From contig OX439132.1 of the NCBI GenBank assembly GCA_949318235.1, positions 13,301,624-13,365,623 of the forward strand: a stretch of 64,000 nt of DNA. Reading direction: 5' to 3'. Under the pieces are notes generated by a model, which did no database searches, was not told the origin of the DNA, and saw nothing but the letters and a program-made list of their open reading frames with translations. This document shows positions 49,956 to 64,000 of this stretch, piece by piece. The DNA comes from Ecdyonurus torrentis. Taxonomy: Eukaryota > Arthropoda > Insecta > Ephemeroptera > Heptageniidae. Made by a program: the position numbers and the translations under genes. Numbering within the stretch: the first letter of the stretch is position 1; the number at the start of each line of letters is the position of its first letter.

Positions 49956-52900
49956 ATATATACAAATCCCTACATAATGTTATGTAGCTCCTGTAATTTT
50001 TCACAAATATTAATATTATAACAAGTTTACAATATATAATGTAATGTAAATACTTAATATTAAACAAACTTAAATAAGAAAGAAAATGTTTCAAAAGTAA
50101 GTAGACGCGGGAAAAAAATAGCCTTAAATGTCTTACTTTTATCATAATAATATTTTTCTCACACTTGTTATTCAATGTAAAAAAAAAAAGTTGATTGACG
50201 TTTTGACGTGGTTCCTACTGTGTTTATGAAGTCCAGCTATCACTAGAAAAACCACACTAAACTTTTTTTTTTAACCACCCACTTTTTTTTTTTTATCTAA
50301 GAACTCCTGATTGAGCTGGTAAATATTAGCTTGATCGCGTGCCTACATGCTGTGCCTTTTTTTACCCTCTCTTTGATTTTTGACATTACACGTCGACTAT
50401 GCCGCCTTGTTAAATACACGCAGTATGACGTTGACTGATTACAACATACATTTATCAATGTCTTAAAACTTATACATGAAAAATGATCATTTAACATCAT
50501 CTTGACAGCTTTTTTAACATTAAAAAAATATATTTTGTTATATATGGTTAAAATTATGTTTTCATTCAAAATTTATATATATATTATTTTGTCAATATTG
50601 ATGCAGATGTTATATAAAATGACATAAAAGGTTCAAATATATAGTAATTTTATATTGAGTTTTATATGAAACTAAAAGTCGTGCATGAGTAAAAATATTT
50701 TTGTATACGAAACATGCGGAGAGAGAGAGAGAGATCTTTTTTTTCATTAAACTATAAGAGTGTATCCGCATAACGTCATATTTAATGCGCTTGGAGTCGA
50801 TACTGGAGTAGTGAATAACATTGCTCAGCATAAGACAAACTTCGTTTCAGCTAATTTTCATTGGGATATTGGTTAATTTTTTGTTATTGTTATTTTTCTC
50901 TCACTTGAGATACTAATTCAACAGCATCAATTTACAGCTCTCAAAAATATTGCAGTGTTTTTAAATATTCAAAATGAGTCATTTTTCTATGCTACCCATG
51001 CGTTATTAAGTTATCCAACATGGCGTCGACTTCAACATGAATGCATACACCCTATATTATAGTGGCAAGATGAGCAGTACGGTTGTTAAATGTACATGTA
51101 TACTTCTATACGTATTAATTTAAAAACAATGTTGCGCAACTTGTACAAACTAATTAAATTTTACTAAAATCTTAATAAATACAAAAAAAAAAAAAAAAAA
51201 AAATGCAAACATGAGGAAGAGAAACATTAAATATATCACATATATAATCGTGTGTTTCAAAAGGAAGCAAATAATATAAAACTGAAATAAAAAGATTTAC
51301 AATCGAGGTCTTTGAATGCACGATTAAAAGAGTAATGAATCAAAAGTTACAAGTGTCAATAATAAATTATACTTTACTGTCATTGGGTAGCATTGTATTA
51401 CACATAGTCGGACAAAAAGAAAAAAAAATATGGCAATGAAACATGACGTTATTATATCGGGCGTTCACCGTTGTGTCACTTTTTATATTACTATTCACTT
51501 GCATGTCCATCTTTCACTTTCAGATATTACACTGTCATGCATGAATTAAATGTAATTGATTTTGAAGAGAACAGATAATAATAATAATAATAAACTGATG
51601 TGGAGTGAAATCAATTGAAGCATGATATAACTTTTTTTTTTGTCTATACAAATTATGTGTGAGATTTCATACAGGATGTCTATATGATGTACTTTATATA
51701 ATGTTATAAAGGTCACGAAATTGCATTGTGAAAGACATTCCGATACAATTGTAAAGACATATTATATAGTGAACTGTTTTACACTTGCTTTTATATATTG
51801 AAAGAATAATAGATATGGCGGCAGCATAAAAAAAGATATTGCTAATCGTATTTTCTATTGGAAGAAAGATAAGTTTCAAGAATGCTATATACAATGTATA
51901 GTGTATAGCGGTAAATTTTAAATAATATACTGTAAGTATACATGTACACTTTTGTAGAATATTAGATTGATTGATCTTCTGTTACTTTCAGTCTTCTTTT
52001 TTCAAGAATGAAAAATAGTAATAGTATAGTATATTTTTCAGGCGCTAAAAGCATAAGGTATAAATTAATACCTAATTACCTATATCTACCTACCTAATTA
52101 ATTGATTCTTGATTTAAGGCGCATACAGGGCTTTTTCAACCCTATTACATGAACCTTTGCTATAAAAAATGCTAATATAACTATACTAATACAAATAATA
52201 ACATATTTTGATTAATATGAAATAACAATTTACCATGCTTTTAGTTGGACACTTTACCAAATTATGTAATTCATACTAACTCAATGCAGATACTAGAACC
52301 ATTGATACTCAAACCTTTAAGTTAAATCTTATAATATTAAACTATAATTTGTAATGTGTAATAGTATAATTATTATAAATAACTTGAACTAAAATAACTC
52401 CTTCTCCATATAACATAAATAAATAAATTTTTACAATTATCACATTTATAGTAATGACTAATACCATTAAAGGTTTATGAATAATTATTTTCATTGCAGT
52501 AGTAAACACTTTGATTTACAAGCCAGGTTTACATTTAAAGTAAAATGCTCTATTCTATGTGATCTGATTTACATATTCATATACAGTATATTATATATAC
52601 CTTACTTGAGTATGAAAAGATTTATAGAGTTTTACATTACTTTCATTATTTTATTTATTACTTTTCTTGCATTGAACATAAAAATAGACAAAGTAATGAA
52701 ACTAATGTTAGAAGTAGTAATACTTATTTATATATATATATATATATAAGATGAAGATAAAAGTTAACATTATATAGAATTAATATTATGTATATGATAA
52801 TATCTATATACGTTTATTAGAATAGATTGCATATCATTATATATACTCAGATATTTTACACCTTTAGACATTAAATATAAAATATTTTTTAATTATTATA

Positions 52901-53068
52901 ATTTATATTAATAATAAAAAGAGAAGTTATTGAATAATTTTCTCATTTTTTATAAAATAATAAATTAAATAATAAATTATATTATGCAAATTATCTGCAT
53001 ATTATAACATTAGAAAAATAGGTATTTAAACCAAGGTAAAATTATATTGCTAATGTTGCAAAATAATT
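48415..53068. other. AT-rich non-coding spacer
   Basis: No exon-like frame. Landmarks are a (TA)n tract at 49916-49951, an A-run at 51182-51203 and a short TA tract at 52732-52749. Confidence 0.5.
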
Positions 53069-53185
53069 AACCCCCGTAAGTTACAACGCTATAACTAACT
53101 ATAGTTAAACCGCAGTTAAATTGTTATTTTAATTGTTGCAAAAATTAACTAAAAGGTTTAACTATAGAGGTTTCAGCTTACAGCC
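53069..53185. mobile_element. Small palindromic MITE family M2, copy 1
   Basis: ACCCCCGTAAGTTACAACGC on the left faces TTTCAGCTTACAGCC on the right. Inside, paired AACTATAGTTAAAC and GTTTAACTATAG segments follow. It resembles the inverted sequence at 59430-59550 and directly abuts MITE M1 copy 3. Confidence 0.65.
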
Positions 53186-53534
53186 TTAAAGGAAGATAAT
53201 AGACCAGAGAAAAACATTATGCATTTATATCACAAAACACTTGATGGAATTTACATAAATAACATTAGTTTATATCAAAACCCAACAGTAGCCCCGTAGC
53301 AGTGATCAGAAAATTCAATTTATGCAACCCGCACAACATTTTCACACTAATTTTTGCATGTTTCTGACGTCATAAACATGAATTTTCACGCAAATTGCAT
53401 ACTTTACAGTTTTTTCACGCTCTCTCGGGGGGCTACATTAACATTCTGGTTAAAATTGTCATCAGTTTTAAAGAGCCCTTTTTGTGTTTATTCATTAAAA
53501 AGCACGTGTTGTTTTATGTGGTCTATGGCTTTAA
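53186..53534. mobile_element. MITE family M1, copy 3
   Basis: Ends TTAAAGGAAGATAATAGACC and GGTCTATGGCTTTAA. The interior is closely similar to the copies at 1490 and 40598. Confidence 0.8.
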
Positions 53535-53636
53535 GAGATGGAGGTGGTCGTGTCAATGTTTAGAAAGCAATTGAATATTTAAGAGATTTATGAGTAGTTT
53601 TTTTAGTTTTTAAATTTTTGGGGTGTATACTATTGC

Positions 53637-53640
<4 letters not shown>

Positions 53641-53688
<48 letters not shown>
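53641..53688. repeat. (CT)24 microsatellite
   Basis: An uninterrupted CT array of about 48 bp. Confidence 0.95.
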
Positions 53689-53693
<5 letters not shown>

Positions 53694-55135
53694 ATATGAA
53701 GTTATGAAAAAATAAATAATATTTACAAAATTTAGTTAAATCATCACAGGACGTCATGTTCAGCTTTACAACAGTTTCAAGAGCAGAAGCTGTCACTTTG
53801 ATCGTAATATATACATTAAATCTAAATTGCTGACTGCTAAATAATATAGTACAAAGAAGAAAAAATAGAGCAAAGCTTGGTTGTAGCAAATGTTTAAAAA
53901 AAAAAATAATAATAAGAATGCAAATACTGAAATCACTGTACATGATTTACATTTCCATAAGCAATATAAGTCAAATAAAATATAATTTACTGTTAACATT
54001 ACATCATAATATAAAATATATTTTCATATATCTCTATATAGCTATGTTTACAACATATGTTAAAGTATTACATTGATAATTTATGTAAGAAATTTTGTAT
54101 TCACTCCATAAAAAATTGTTAACGCAAAATTCGGATCCCCTTTTTTGTTTTTATATAAAGATGTATTCTTTGTTATGCATCCCATGTTATGAAATAGTCA
54201 ATTTTTAACACTCGCATATAAACTATAGTACCAAATAATTTTTCTTTTAAGTCCAAACATATTCTTGGTTGTTTAGAGTGTAAAGACTTCTTTAATATTG
54301 GGGAGGAATAAAATAGACATATTTATCAAATAAATAGGAAGAGAGGCCTATAGAAAGAGAGTGAGAGAGAAAGACTTGTATACTGTATAAAGAAAAAAAA
54401 GTCTCTATAAAAATTTTGGCACAAAACCACAAAAATGTAAAGAATAAGATGTTTTTATTTAACATATTATTGTTTTATTATACCTAATATGAATGATTTT
54501 TTATGCAATGAAATTCTTATATTATTTCCACTGTATAAATTTTATTTCTATTTTCTTGGTAAATTTTATAATACATAGACTTATTTTATGATTTCCCTAC
54601 AAAATAGCTAGTCATTTATGTGCGTTTCAAGTATTTTTATAACAAAGCAATAATATCTTCAGTTTAGTATTAAAATATAAAATACACTATATAAAATACA
54701 GTACAGTACATATATATAATTTTATCCCAAATTAAATTTCTCAAATAAAATAACTGCTTAATTTTAAGTAGTTATTTATATTTGCGTTTGTGACATTTAG
54801 ATTTTTTTAAACAGTGTATATTGTATAATTAAATAAAAGAATAATTAGAAATAAAATTAATAATATTTTTATAATAAAATGACATTATAAAATAATACGT
54901 AATTATAATTTTTCATAGTAAAAGTTGATTTGTGTTTTTTAATCAACATAAATTACTATTTTATGTCTACTGGGATATTTTATATTATATTATTATAGCG
55001 TTGGCAAGTATGATTGAGTTGGTACCATATTTCAATGTCTAGAATTGTGAAGGTAAAATATACGGGGCAGGTCTTAGACTAGGGTGTAAACATTATTCAC
55101 TTCAACTAGACTGTTTTTTTCCCTTTTGCTCTCGC

Positions 55136-55136
<1 letters not shown>
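53689..55136. other. AT-rich non-coding spacer
   Basis: Nothing recognisable. Confidence 0.5.
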
Positions 55137-55202
<66 letters not shown>

Positions 55203-55223
55203 AACATACGATTCTTAGTAAAG

Positions 55224-55261
<38 letters not shown>
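55137..55261. repeat. (TA)n then (GA)n arrays
   Basis: TA at 55137-55199 and GA at about 55225-55261, only 25 bp apart. The same TA-then-GA order occurs at 44310-44535. Confidence 0.95.
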
Positions 55262-55265
<4 letters not shown>

Positions 55266-55419
55266 GATTGATGACTGCCAAAGTCTGAAAATGTCCAAGG
55301 GTGGAAAAAAGATTAATTATATTAGTCTGAAAATGATGTAACTTAATACAATGTATTCGTAAATTTGCTAAGCATAAAAGACGTTTATAATTTATAATTT
55401 TTTGTATTCTATTCTTTTG

Positions 55420-55455
<36 letters not shown>

Positions 55456-56416
55456 CAAAATTTATTTTAATGATACCTTATGTTAAAAATTAAAATAATT
55501 TGCATAATATTTTTTTTTCTATTATATATATAAAAGAGGGTTATTAATCATCTTGTTTCATTTTTTTGTTATAAGATTCTTGACGTTGTATATATAATAT
55601 AATATAAAAGGGTGAATTAGTAATACTAATTAATTATTAAATTAATAACGCATGAAGATAATGTTGTCTTAAAAGTCAGCTGACATGTCAGTGCACTTAA
55701 ATGCAATTAGTATTGTATTTTATTGTGAAAAATTGCGTAATTATTTTTACCGTAGTAAATTAAATGATAAATATGCTTTAATTACTATATGGTATATTAT
55801 ATTATGAGGTTGACTGACATAAAGGGTTTTAATAAATATAATTATAAGAAATAGGAAATATAAGATCTATATTTTCTTGGTATAATATAACATTAAATAT
55901 AACATTACAAATTGAAAGTTGAAGTCAATTAGCAATTATCAGCAGGGACGAATGTCGCAATATATTTTGTTCGTATTTTACTTAATATATCCCTTTTTGT
56001 TTTTATTGCTATTCCACTGATAATTCTAGTCAAAGTATTTATTTTACACATTCCTGTAATAAAGTATGTTTTTATGGTATTTATGATTGTAAAAGCACTG
56101 AAGTATAAACAAATATTAAAAGAATAAAAATATTATAATATGTTTACGTTTTTCTTTAATACTATAAAAAATACAATACTCAGCAATCAGTACAGTATAA
56201 CAAAATTCAGGTGAGAGGAGGAAAAAACGATAGAAAAAAAATGATACACGAACTCATAAAGAACAATACAAAACTAACCTGCTGTCAATAACTTATCGCT
56301 CAATTCAACTGAAATTATATAACAAAAAAATCATAAATTTCTTATAAACAATAGTAAAAATATCATAAATTTCAAAGAAATGAAACAACCAATTATAGAT
56401 TTAAAAGATTTCTATT

Positions 56417-56455
<39 letters not shown>

Positions 56456-58486
56456 AAAAGCAAAAGGTGTTGTTAATAACAATATTAAAATCACAAGAGA
56501 ATAAGTAGAAAAGTACGCCCATCATACATATAGAGCTGCAGGGAAATTTGAATTACATAAATTTGATTCTTCTTTATAATAATATTTTTACATAAATATA
56601 TTCGTATTACAATATAAAAAAAAATCTTATCTTTTAAATAGTAAATAGAGATCATGCTATATAAAAAAAATATAACCACAAAAATACAAATGCTATAAAC
56701 ACACATTCTGTCGTACAATAAATCGTAGCATAAAATAATCTCTGAATAATAATAAAAAAAATGATTTATATATTTTTTTCTCTATATATAATATTCAAAA
56801 CCTGGAGGGAATAATACAAAATCTAAACTTATTTATATGATATTATAACTTATGTTACAAATAAAGACCTATTATATTTATATGTAGTTTTATGAAACTG
56901 GGGAAAAAAAAGGTATTATTTATCACCAAGTGGAACTGATAATAAAAATTATGCATAACTTATCAAACTATTTACGTTTTTTATAGCAGTAAATAATGTT
57001 GCAATAAAAAATATTTCACTACATTTTTTTTTTGAAAAAAAAAAAAAAAAAAAAAAAAGGAAAAAAGCTTTTATCATTGAAATAAAAAAGGGAGTGCTAA
57101 CTGTAAGTAGAATAGATTTATTATAAAAAGATACATAAAGACTAATATAATGACATATAAGGGATTGTTTAAGTAATTTACAGAAAATATATTACATAGA
57201 TTAAAGTTAATATCTAATGTGACATTTTTGCAATCAAATGTATAATAGATTCTCTATTTATAACAAAGAAGAAGAATAAAAAAAAAAACTATACATATAG
57301 AGGGGTTGGAAATGATATATATTAATGTATAACAAAAAAATATATATATTTCTCTTTTCATTATTACTTGTACCAGAAGTATCTATAAAACTTATACAGA
57401 TAACAAAATAAATTGTAGTGGTTTGATACTGCAGGGAGAAAGAAGAAAAAAAAAACTACTATAGAGGGTGTCACTTTTTTGGGGGGGATTTTTTCTCTCT
57501 CTCTTACTCTCTTTCTTATGTCTTCTCAATGCTCATAACAGATAATAAATGGCATCATTAGATAGCCTTTATTTTTATTTTTTTCACTATACTATATAAA
57601 GAGAAAGAAAAAAAATAAAGCAAATGGTTTTTAAGGTCGTGCTTAGTATTTTTACTGTGCATTTGTCGGCACTTGTCTACTATTCTATCACTGTCATTAT
57701 AGTGGCATGTGATTTGTCAACTTCAGACCAGACTTACAACTTTTGCACCCAAAAACACTCACTCACTCTTACTTTTTTTTATATATATATCGCTCTCTAT
57801 AGTGCCCTTTATACTCAAATACATTTCAACCCTCTAAAAAAAAAGTGAACCTAAAAAATATATATACGACATGATACGAATTCTCAATAACCTTTAACAC
57901 TAAAAAAAAAATAATGTATCTCTTTCTAACACCTTGCAATTTTTTTTTTCTTTTTCATTCGTACAAGTAATATTTCACTACTGCGTGAACGTAAAAAATT
58001 TCTATACTTTGTATTATTTGTCAACTAGACTTATGTAATAAATGATGGTGTATTGAAAAGGAAACAAATCTTTTATTTGATGTTGTATTTTCACAAGACA
58101 TTTGTTATATGTTTACGCAATTTATTTGGTTATTTTAAGCTTCATGAAATATATAAAATGTATTTTAAAATGATTTAAAAAAAATGCCTACAAAAGCAGA
58201 CATGATAGTCATAACTAACAAAATTTCTCCAATAAAATAAAATTAAACATTATCAAACATCTATTAATTAAAATAATATTTTTTCTCAGCAATAAAGATT
58301 TATTATGTATCAATTTCATTTTACTTCATTGGTTAAATATTATATAGTTAAGAAGTTAGCTGAAATATACACAAACAAATACAAACAGTTGCCTTAATTG
58401 TCAAAATATTTGTCTATCGATTTTGAATTGGTTGAATTGATTGAATAAATTAAATATATTTTTAAAGTACGCAGAATGGAGAGGAC
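55262..58486. other. AT-rich non-coding spacer
   Basis: It holds TA at 55428-55451, GA at 56420-56453 and an A-run at 57036-57058. No gene is seen. Confidence 0.5.
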
Positions 58487-58619
58487 GTCCCGTGTATGCT
58501 TTTGCATTGCTTGGAAAGTCCTCTCCTGTCTATAAGACAGTGTCTTGACTGGGATTGGGGTTGGTGTAGCACAATAACACAATATGGCAAGCAAAAAAAA
58601 AAAAAAAAAAAAAAAAAAA
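58487..58619 (+). mobile_element. tRNA-derived SINE family S1, 5'-truncated copy
   Basis: Begins GTCCCGTGTATGCTTTTGCA and ends ATGGCAAGC plus an A28-A29 tail, matching the last 165 bp of the full SINE at 5244-5655 with scattered differences. Confidence 0.8.
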
Positions 58620-59429
58620 CATCGTATCCATGTAAGTGCTATAGTGCTAGTGCTACAAAAAAAATTAAAATAAATAAATATGACAGCAAGAAAAAAATGC
58701 AATTATTTATTTATTAATATGTGCAGTTAAAATTAATGAGGTAATTAATTTAATATGTAAAATAATCTCTATATATACATAATATAGTATTATCTGTATA
58801 TTAAATCTGTATTGCGTTCCAAAACATGTTTTTTTCCCTTACTGTATAATTTACTAACTCATTATATAATTAATGTGAATAGAATTTTCATTGGACTTTT
58901 AGTAATTAAATTCAATTGCATTTTTATTATTCACATTTATATTAATTTATAATTTGTTGTGCTCACTCTAAACTGCATATTTTTATCTTATATATATGAT
59001 GGTATAGTAAGATAAATATAAACTATATCCTGTCAAGAGAGGATTGTTATTAATTTGTTTCTATATAAAAATATTCATTAAATAGTATTTTAGTTATTTA
59101 ATTCACAATATAAAATAAATTTGTTTCAATTATTATGGAATTAACTTGAGGTATGTAACGAGAGATTAATTCTGACATCTCATGACAGTTAAATCAATTA
59201 TTTTAATTTAAATAAATGCACAACTCTATTTACTATACTATTATAATATAAATGATTATTATACTTGTATAGTATATCGACCACATATAGGCTATATCAT
59301 ACAATAATTAATTTGATGGTATATATTATAATATTCGTATGTTAAAACATTAAATTTTGTTAATTTTTAATTAATTTATTTATTATCTTGAAAATATAAA
59401 TTATAAATGATATGTCTTAATATGCTTAT
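58620..59429. other. AT-rich non-coding spacer
   Basis: Nothing recognisable. Confidence 0.5.
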
Positions 59430-59550
59430 GGCTGTAAGCTGCAACCTCTAGTTAAACCTTAGTTATCTTTTTTTAATTGTTGCAACAATCAAAATAACAA
59501 CTTAACTACGTTTTAACTAGTTAGTTAGCGTCGCAGCTTATGGGGGTTAG
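59430..59550. mobile_element. Small palindromic MITE family M2, copy 2 (inverted relative to copy 1)
   Basis: GGCTGTAAGCTGCAACCTCT on the left and GCGTCGCAGCTTATGGGGGT on the right. Read in reverse complement it follows 53069-53185 along its length. Confidence 0.65.
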
Positions 59551-59822
59551 TAATCTTTTAAATAGTATAATTTTTTTATTATTATTATTTTACTGCTGCC
59601 CATTGTTAATTCAGTGATAGCTAGGGTCTTTGTTTTGCCCTGACTGCACCATGTGCCTTTTTTGAAATTAAGATTGTATTTATTAAAATTATTATTAATT
59701 TATTTATTTATTAAAAAATTAAATGCAATGAAATGTAATTTAAACAATACCAACTTTTCTATGAAATAAAAATATTATATTTGCAAACGCGAATTCCATC
59801 ATTTTTTATATATAGAGTTTTA

Positions 59823-62020
<2,198 letters not shown>

Positions 62021-62100
<80 letters not shown>
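62021..62100. repeat. (TA)40 microsatellite
   Basis: An uninterrupted TA array of about 80 bp. A less AT-rich stretch (62101-62338) of unknown nature follows, ending in a T25 run. Confidence 0.97.
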
Positions 62101-62104
<4 letters not shown>

Positions 62105-63270
62105 ATGTACCTACAACCACACCTTGGTAACGACAACATAACATCACGTGTCACTCAAGTAGTCAGCAAGTGCGCGGTCAGCTGTACTTATATACTTACT
62201 TACTTTAGATGGACATTCATACTTCTTGTCACGTTTAACTGTGAGCCGCGACAAAAGAATCAACATTATAACATTGCCTCGCCTTTCACGACACTAACTA
62301 AATATCAAATACTTATAAGATTGACGTGAAAGCTTACCGCTTTTTTTTTTTTTTTTTTTTTTTTTAACTACATAAACATTTATCAAATACTTAAATTGAA
62401 GCGTGTTAAGGATATTTTATAATGTCATTAAAAATGTTCCTATATTTGAAATCCAATTTAGATATTTTTGTACAAAAATAATTGGATGTAATTTTTTTTT
62501 AGTAAATAGTTACCAGATAATTAAAATGTATAAGAAAACTTGGTTGTTCATTAAAAATACTAGTTTTTGTTATAAGTTAATCTTGTTTTTATTAACGTTT
62601 CCATGTTATTTGAAATGGCAGCTGCTATGTATTGTTCAAACGGTTGCATAATCTGCAGGATATGTTTAAAAGAGAATTGAATTTGCTATATAAGGGGAGA
62701 CAGTAACTGGCTAACAGTTGATCAAAAAAAGTTATCGTTAATTGGGTCTGATTTTTTCAGTGATGCTTTGCAACAAGGACAACAAGGTTACCAAATATAA
62801 AAAATATGTAAACTTAAAATAATATAAAATAAGGGGCACACAATTTTTAAACAAAGAAATTTTAAATTTCATCTCATAAGACTCAAAAATAGTTTCAACA
62901 ATTCTGTTAATCCCTATTTCAGGGAGGATATATACGTTGCTATCGTGGTGAACAGATAAAATAACCAAATTAATTTGATACCAAATTTTATAGCAAAATA
63001 CAGTCAAAATTTGTAGACATTGTCTCACTGATCCCTTACAGGTTAGTGTGTAGTAGACTGATACAATTTTCATACTGGGCACTAACACCAAACTTTGCTT
63101 CAAAAAGCTTGGAAAGCCAACGTTTATTGAATTAGTATTTTTATAACAAATTAATTTATTATTATTAATGCAGATTATTTTTATTGACGTTAAAATAATA
63201 TCAACATTTTGATAGTTTCGTAGTTGACAATAAAGATTCTAAATATAGGCAAATTTTATTTTAAATCAGG
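62101..63270. other. AT-rich spacer with unsupported ORFs
   Basis: A minus-strand open frame of 121 codons (62738-63103) has no recognisable motif and AT-driven codon use, so it is not called a gene. No RNA gene is seen. Confidence 0.4.
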
Positions 63271-63504
63271 CATTGGTTCGACCACTGCTTGCAAACGCGA
63301 GTGCTGTCAACTCTTTGGTTTTCCGAGAGTCAGTGGTCCGGGTTGCACAGATCTGGTAGTCGAGCCCAGAAGAGTGTGATAACGGGTTGAGCCTGAGGTC
63401 TGGTAAGCCTCAGATCATACATTAAAGCCCATACTGAAAAGGTTTAATCCTGGTCTACACCGAAAGGTATTATGGCGTCATGATACTCACTTACCTTACC
63501 TTAC
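63271..63504 (+). mobile_element. SINE-like repeat sharing its 3' end with the LINE relic
   Basis: It begins near a box-B-like GGTTCGACCACTG (63275) and runs through GTAGTCGAGCCCAGAAG to a 3' end CCGAAAGGTATTATGGCGTC, ATGATAC and CTTACC repeats. The LINE relic at 4252-4712 ends CGAAAGGGATTATAGCGTCA, TGATATG and GTAT repeats, so the two share about 30 bp of 3' end. A 5' tRNA-like box A is not visible, so it may be 5' truncated. Confidence 0.6.
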
Positions 63505-63775
63505 AATTCTGGAATAATATAGTTTGTATTTTAATACCATTATTAATAAATATTAAAAATATCATTAAACACGAGTTTACAACTTCAATTTTAACAATAA
63601 ACTTTTTCTTAAACTAATACAACACACGTTAAAGGAAAAATTATTTTATTTACAATTATCTCTTAAAATAATAATAGCAACAACAACAGCAAAAACAAGT
63701 AACTATTATTTTTTTTTCTTCTTTAACTCCTTTATTTTCTTGTTCTCTTTTATTACTTCCTAAATGGATTATTTT
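63505..63775. other. AT-rich downstream flank of the minus-strand exon
   Basis: No features beyond T-rich and A-rich runs. Confidence 0.5.
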
Positions 63776-63781
63776 TTTATT
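63776..63781 (-). promoter_or_regulatory. Poly(A) signal for the minus-strand terminal exon
   Basis: TTTATT on the + strand is AATAAA on the minus strand. It lies about 40 nt past the TAA at 63820 and is followed by a U/G-poor, A/T-rich stretch. Position and orientation support a gene end here. Confidence 0.4.
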
Positions 63782-63819
63782 TATCTTTAAGATGGGCAAT
63801 TTTGGTTTCACACTTTCAT

Positions 63820-64000
63820 TTAATCTTTGTTGTTGTCAGTGTTAAACTTTTCAATTAATCCTTTGAGTGTGTTGTAGAAAATGATATTGTAGGATGCCAT
63901 TAGCGGCAGGTTGTGCCACGTGTACCGAGTGTTCCTGATAGCTACACTTACACGCCATAACCAGCTAAATATCAACAATTTGTTTCTTTCTTTTTCTATC
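63820..64000 (-). CDS. C-terminal coding exon of an unrecognised minus-strand gene (partial)
   Basis: Reading leftwards from the window edge, one frame stays open for 59 codons to TAA at 63820-63822. Its residues include EKERNKLLIF, SWLWRVSVAI, RNTRYTWHNL, PLMASYNIIF, YNTLKGLIEK and a polar end FNTDNNKD. Base composition is clearly less AT-rich than the surroundings, with mixed third positions (tac, cac, ctg, ccg, tcc, ttc), which is typical of real coding sequence here. AATAAA on the same strand (63776-63781) follows the stop by about 40 nt. A possible acceptor, ATATTTAG (exon then starting at 63964), would shorten the exon to 47 codons plus one base, but the frame is also open beyond it. 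I do not recognise the family. Aromatic and hydrophobic residues dominate the first half and the tail is hydrophilic. Confidence 0.5.
   Translation of the reverse strand, partial: IEKERNKLLIFSWLWRVSVAIRNTRYTWHNLPLMASYNIIFYNTLKGLIEKFNTDNNKD

Noticed and set aside
62738..63103. 121-codon minus-strand frame
   Set aside because: The longest frame outside repeats and the CTLD gene, but no motif, AT-driven composition and no splice or poly(A) context I could defend.

Overview
This is AT-rich, intron-bearing animal DNA. It is dominated by (CT)n/(GA)n and (TA)n microsatellites, poly-A/T tracts and small non-autonomous transposons. There is no operon-like gene packing and there are almost no long ORFs. 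Short GT-AG introns, secreted C-type-lectin-type domains, tRNA-derived SINEs, a LINE remnant and many MITEs suggest an invertebrate, most likely an arthropod. The species cannot be named from the sequence.

Protein-coding content is small. The one gene I can assemble is on the + strand at 36437..44037. Nine exons join in frame into a predicted 384-residue secreted protein: a signal peptide, a cysteine-containing N-terminal segment, then two tandem C-type-lectin-like domains (CTLDs). Each CTLD is encoded by three exons with the same intron phases, which points to duplication of a phase 1-1 exon module. Its introns hold a (TTAC)n array, several inverted-repeat transposons and a foldback element. 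At the right edge (63820..64000) lies the C-terminal coding part of an unrecognised minus-strand gene, with a poly(A) signal after its stop; the rest of that gene is outside the window.

Layout. 1..2784: AT-rich, one MITE, one truncated SINE just after. 3027..3810: minisatellite whose units each contain a CT array. 3847..8587: two head-to-head copies of one TIR transposon, one carrying a LINE reverse-transcriptase relic and a full-length tRNA SINE, the other a nested hAT-like element. 8590..27811: AT-rich spacer with microsatellites and one tRNA-like repeat. 27812..29894: hAT-like element holding a MITE that itself holds a SINE with a clean target-site duplication. 29895..36436: AT-rich spacer. 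36437..44037: CTLD gene. 45213..46459: TIR element with an internal minisatellite. 46460..63270: AT-rich spacer with MITEs, a truncated SINE and long (CT)n/(TA)n arrays. 63271..63504: SINE-like repeat sharing its 3' end with the LINE relic. 63820..64000: partial terminal coding exon.

The window is mainly a record of nested transposition around one lectin-like gene. All protein assignments are read by eye from motifs and splice signals; no database search was possible.
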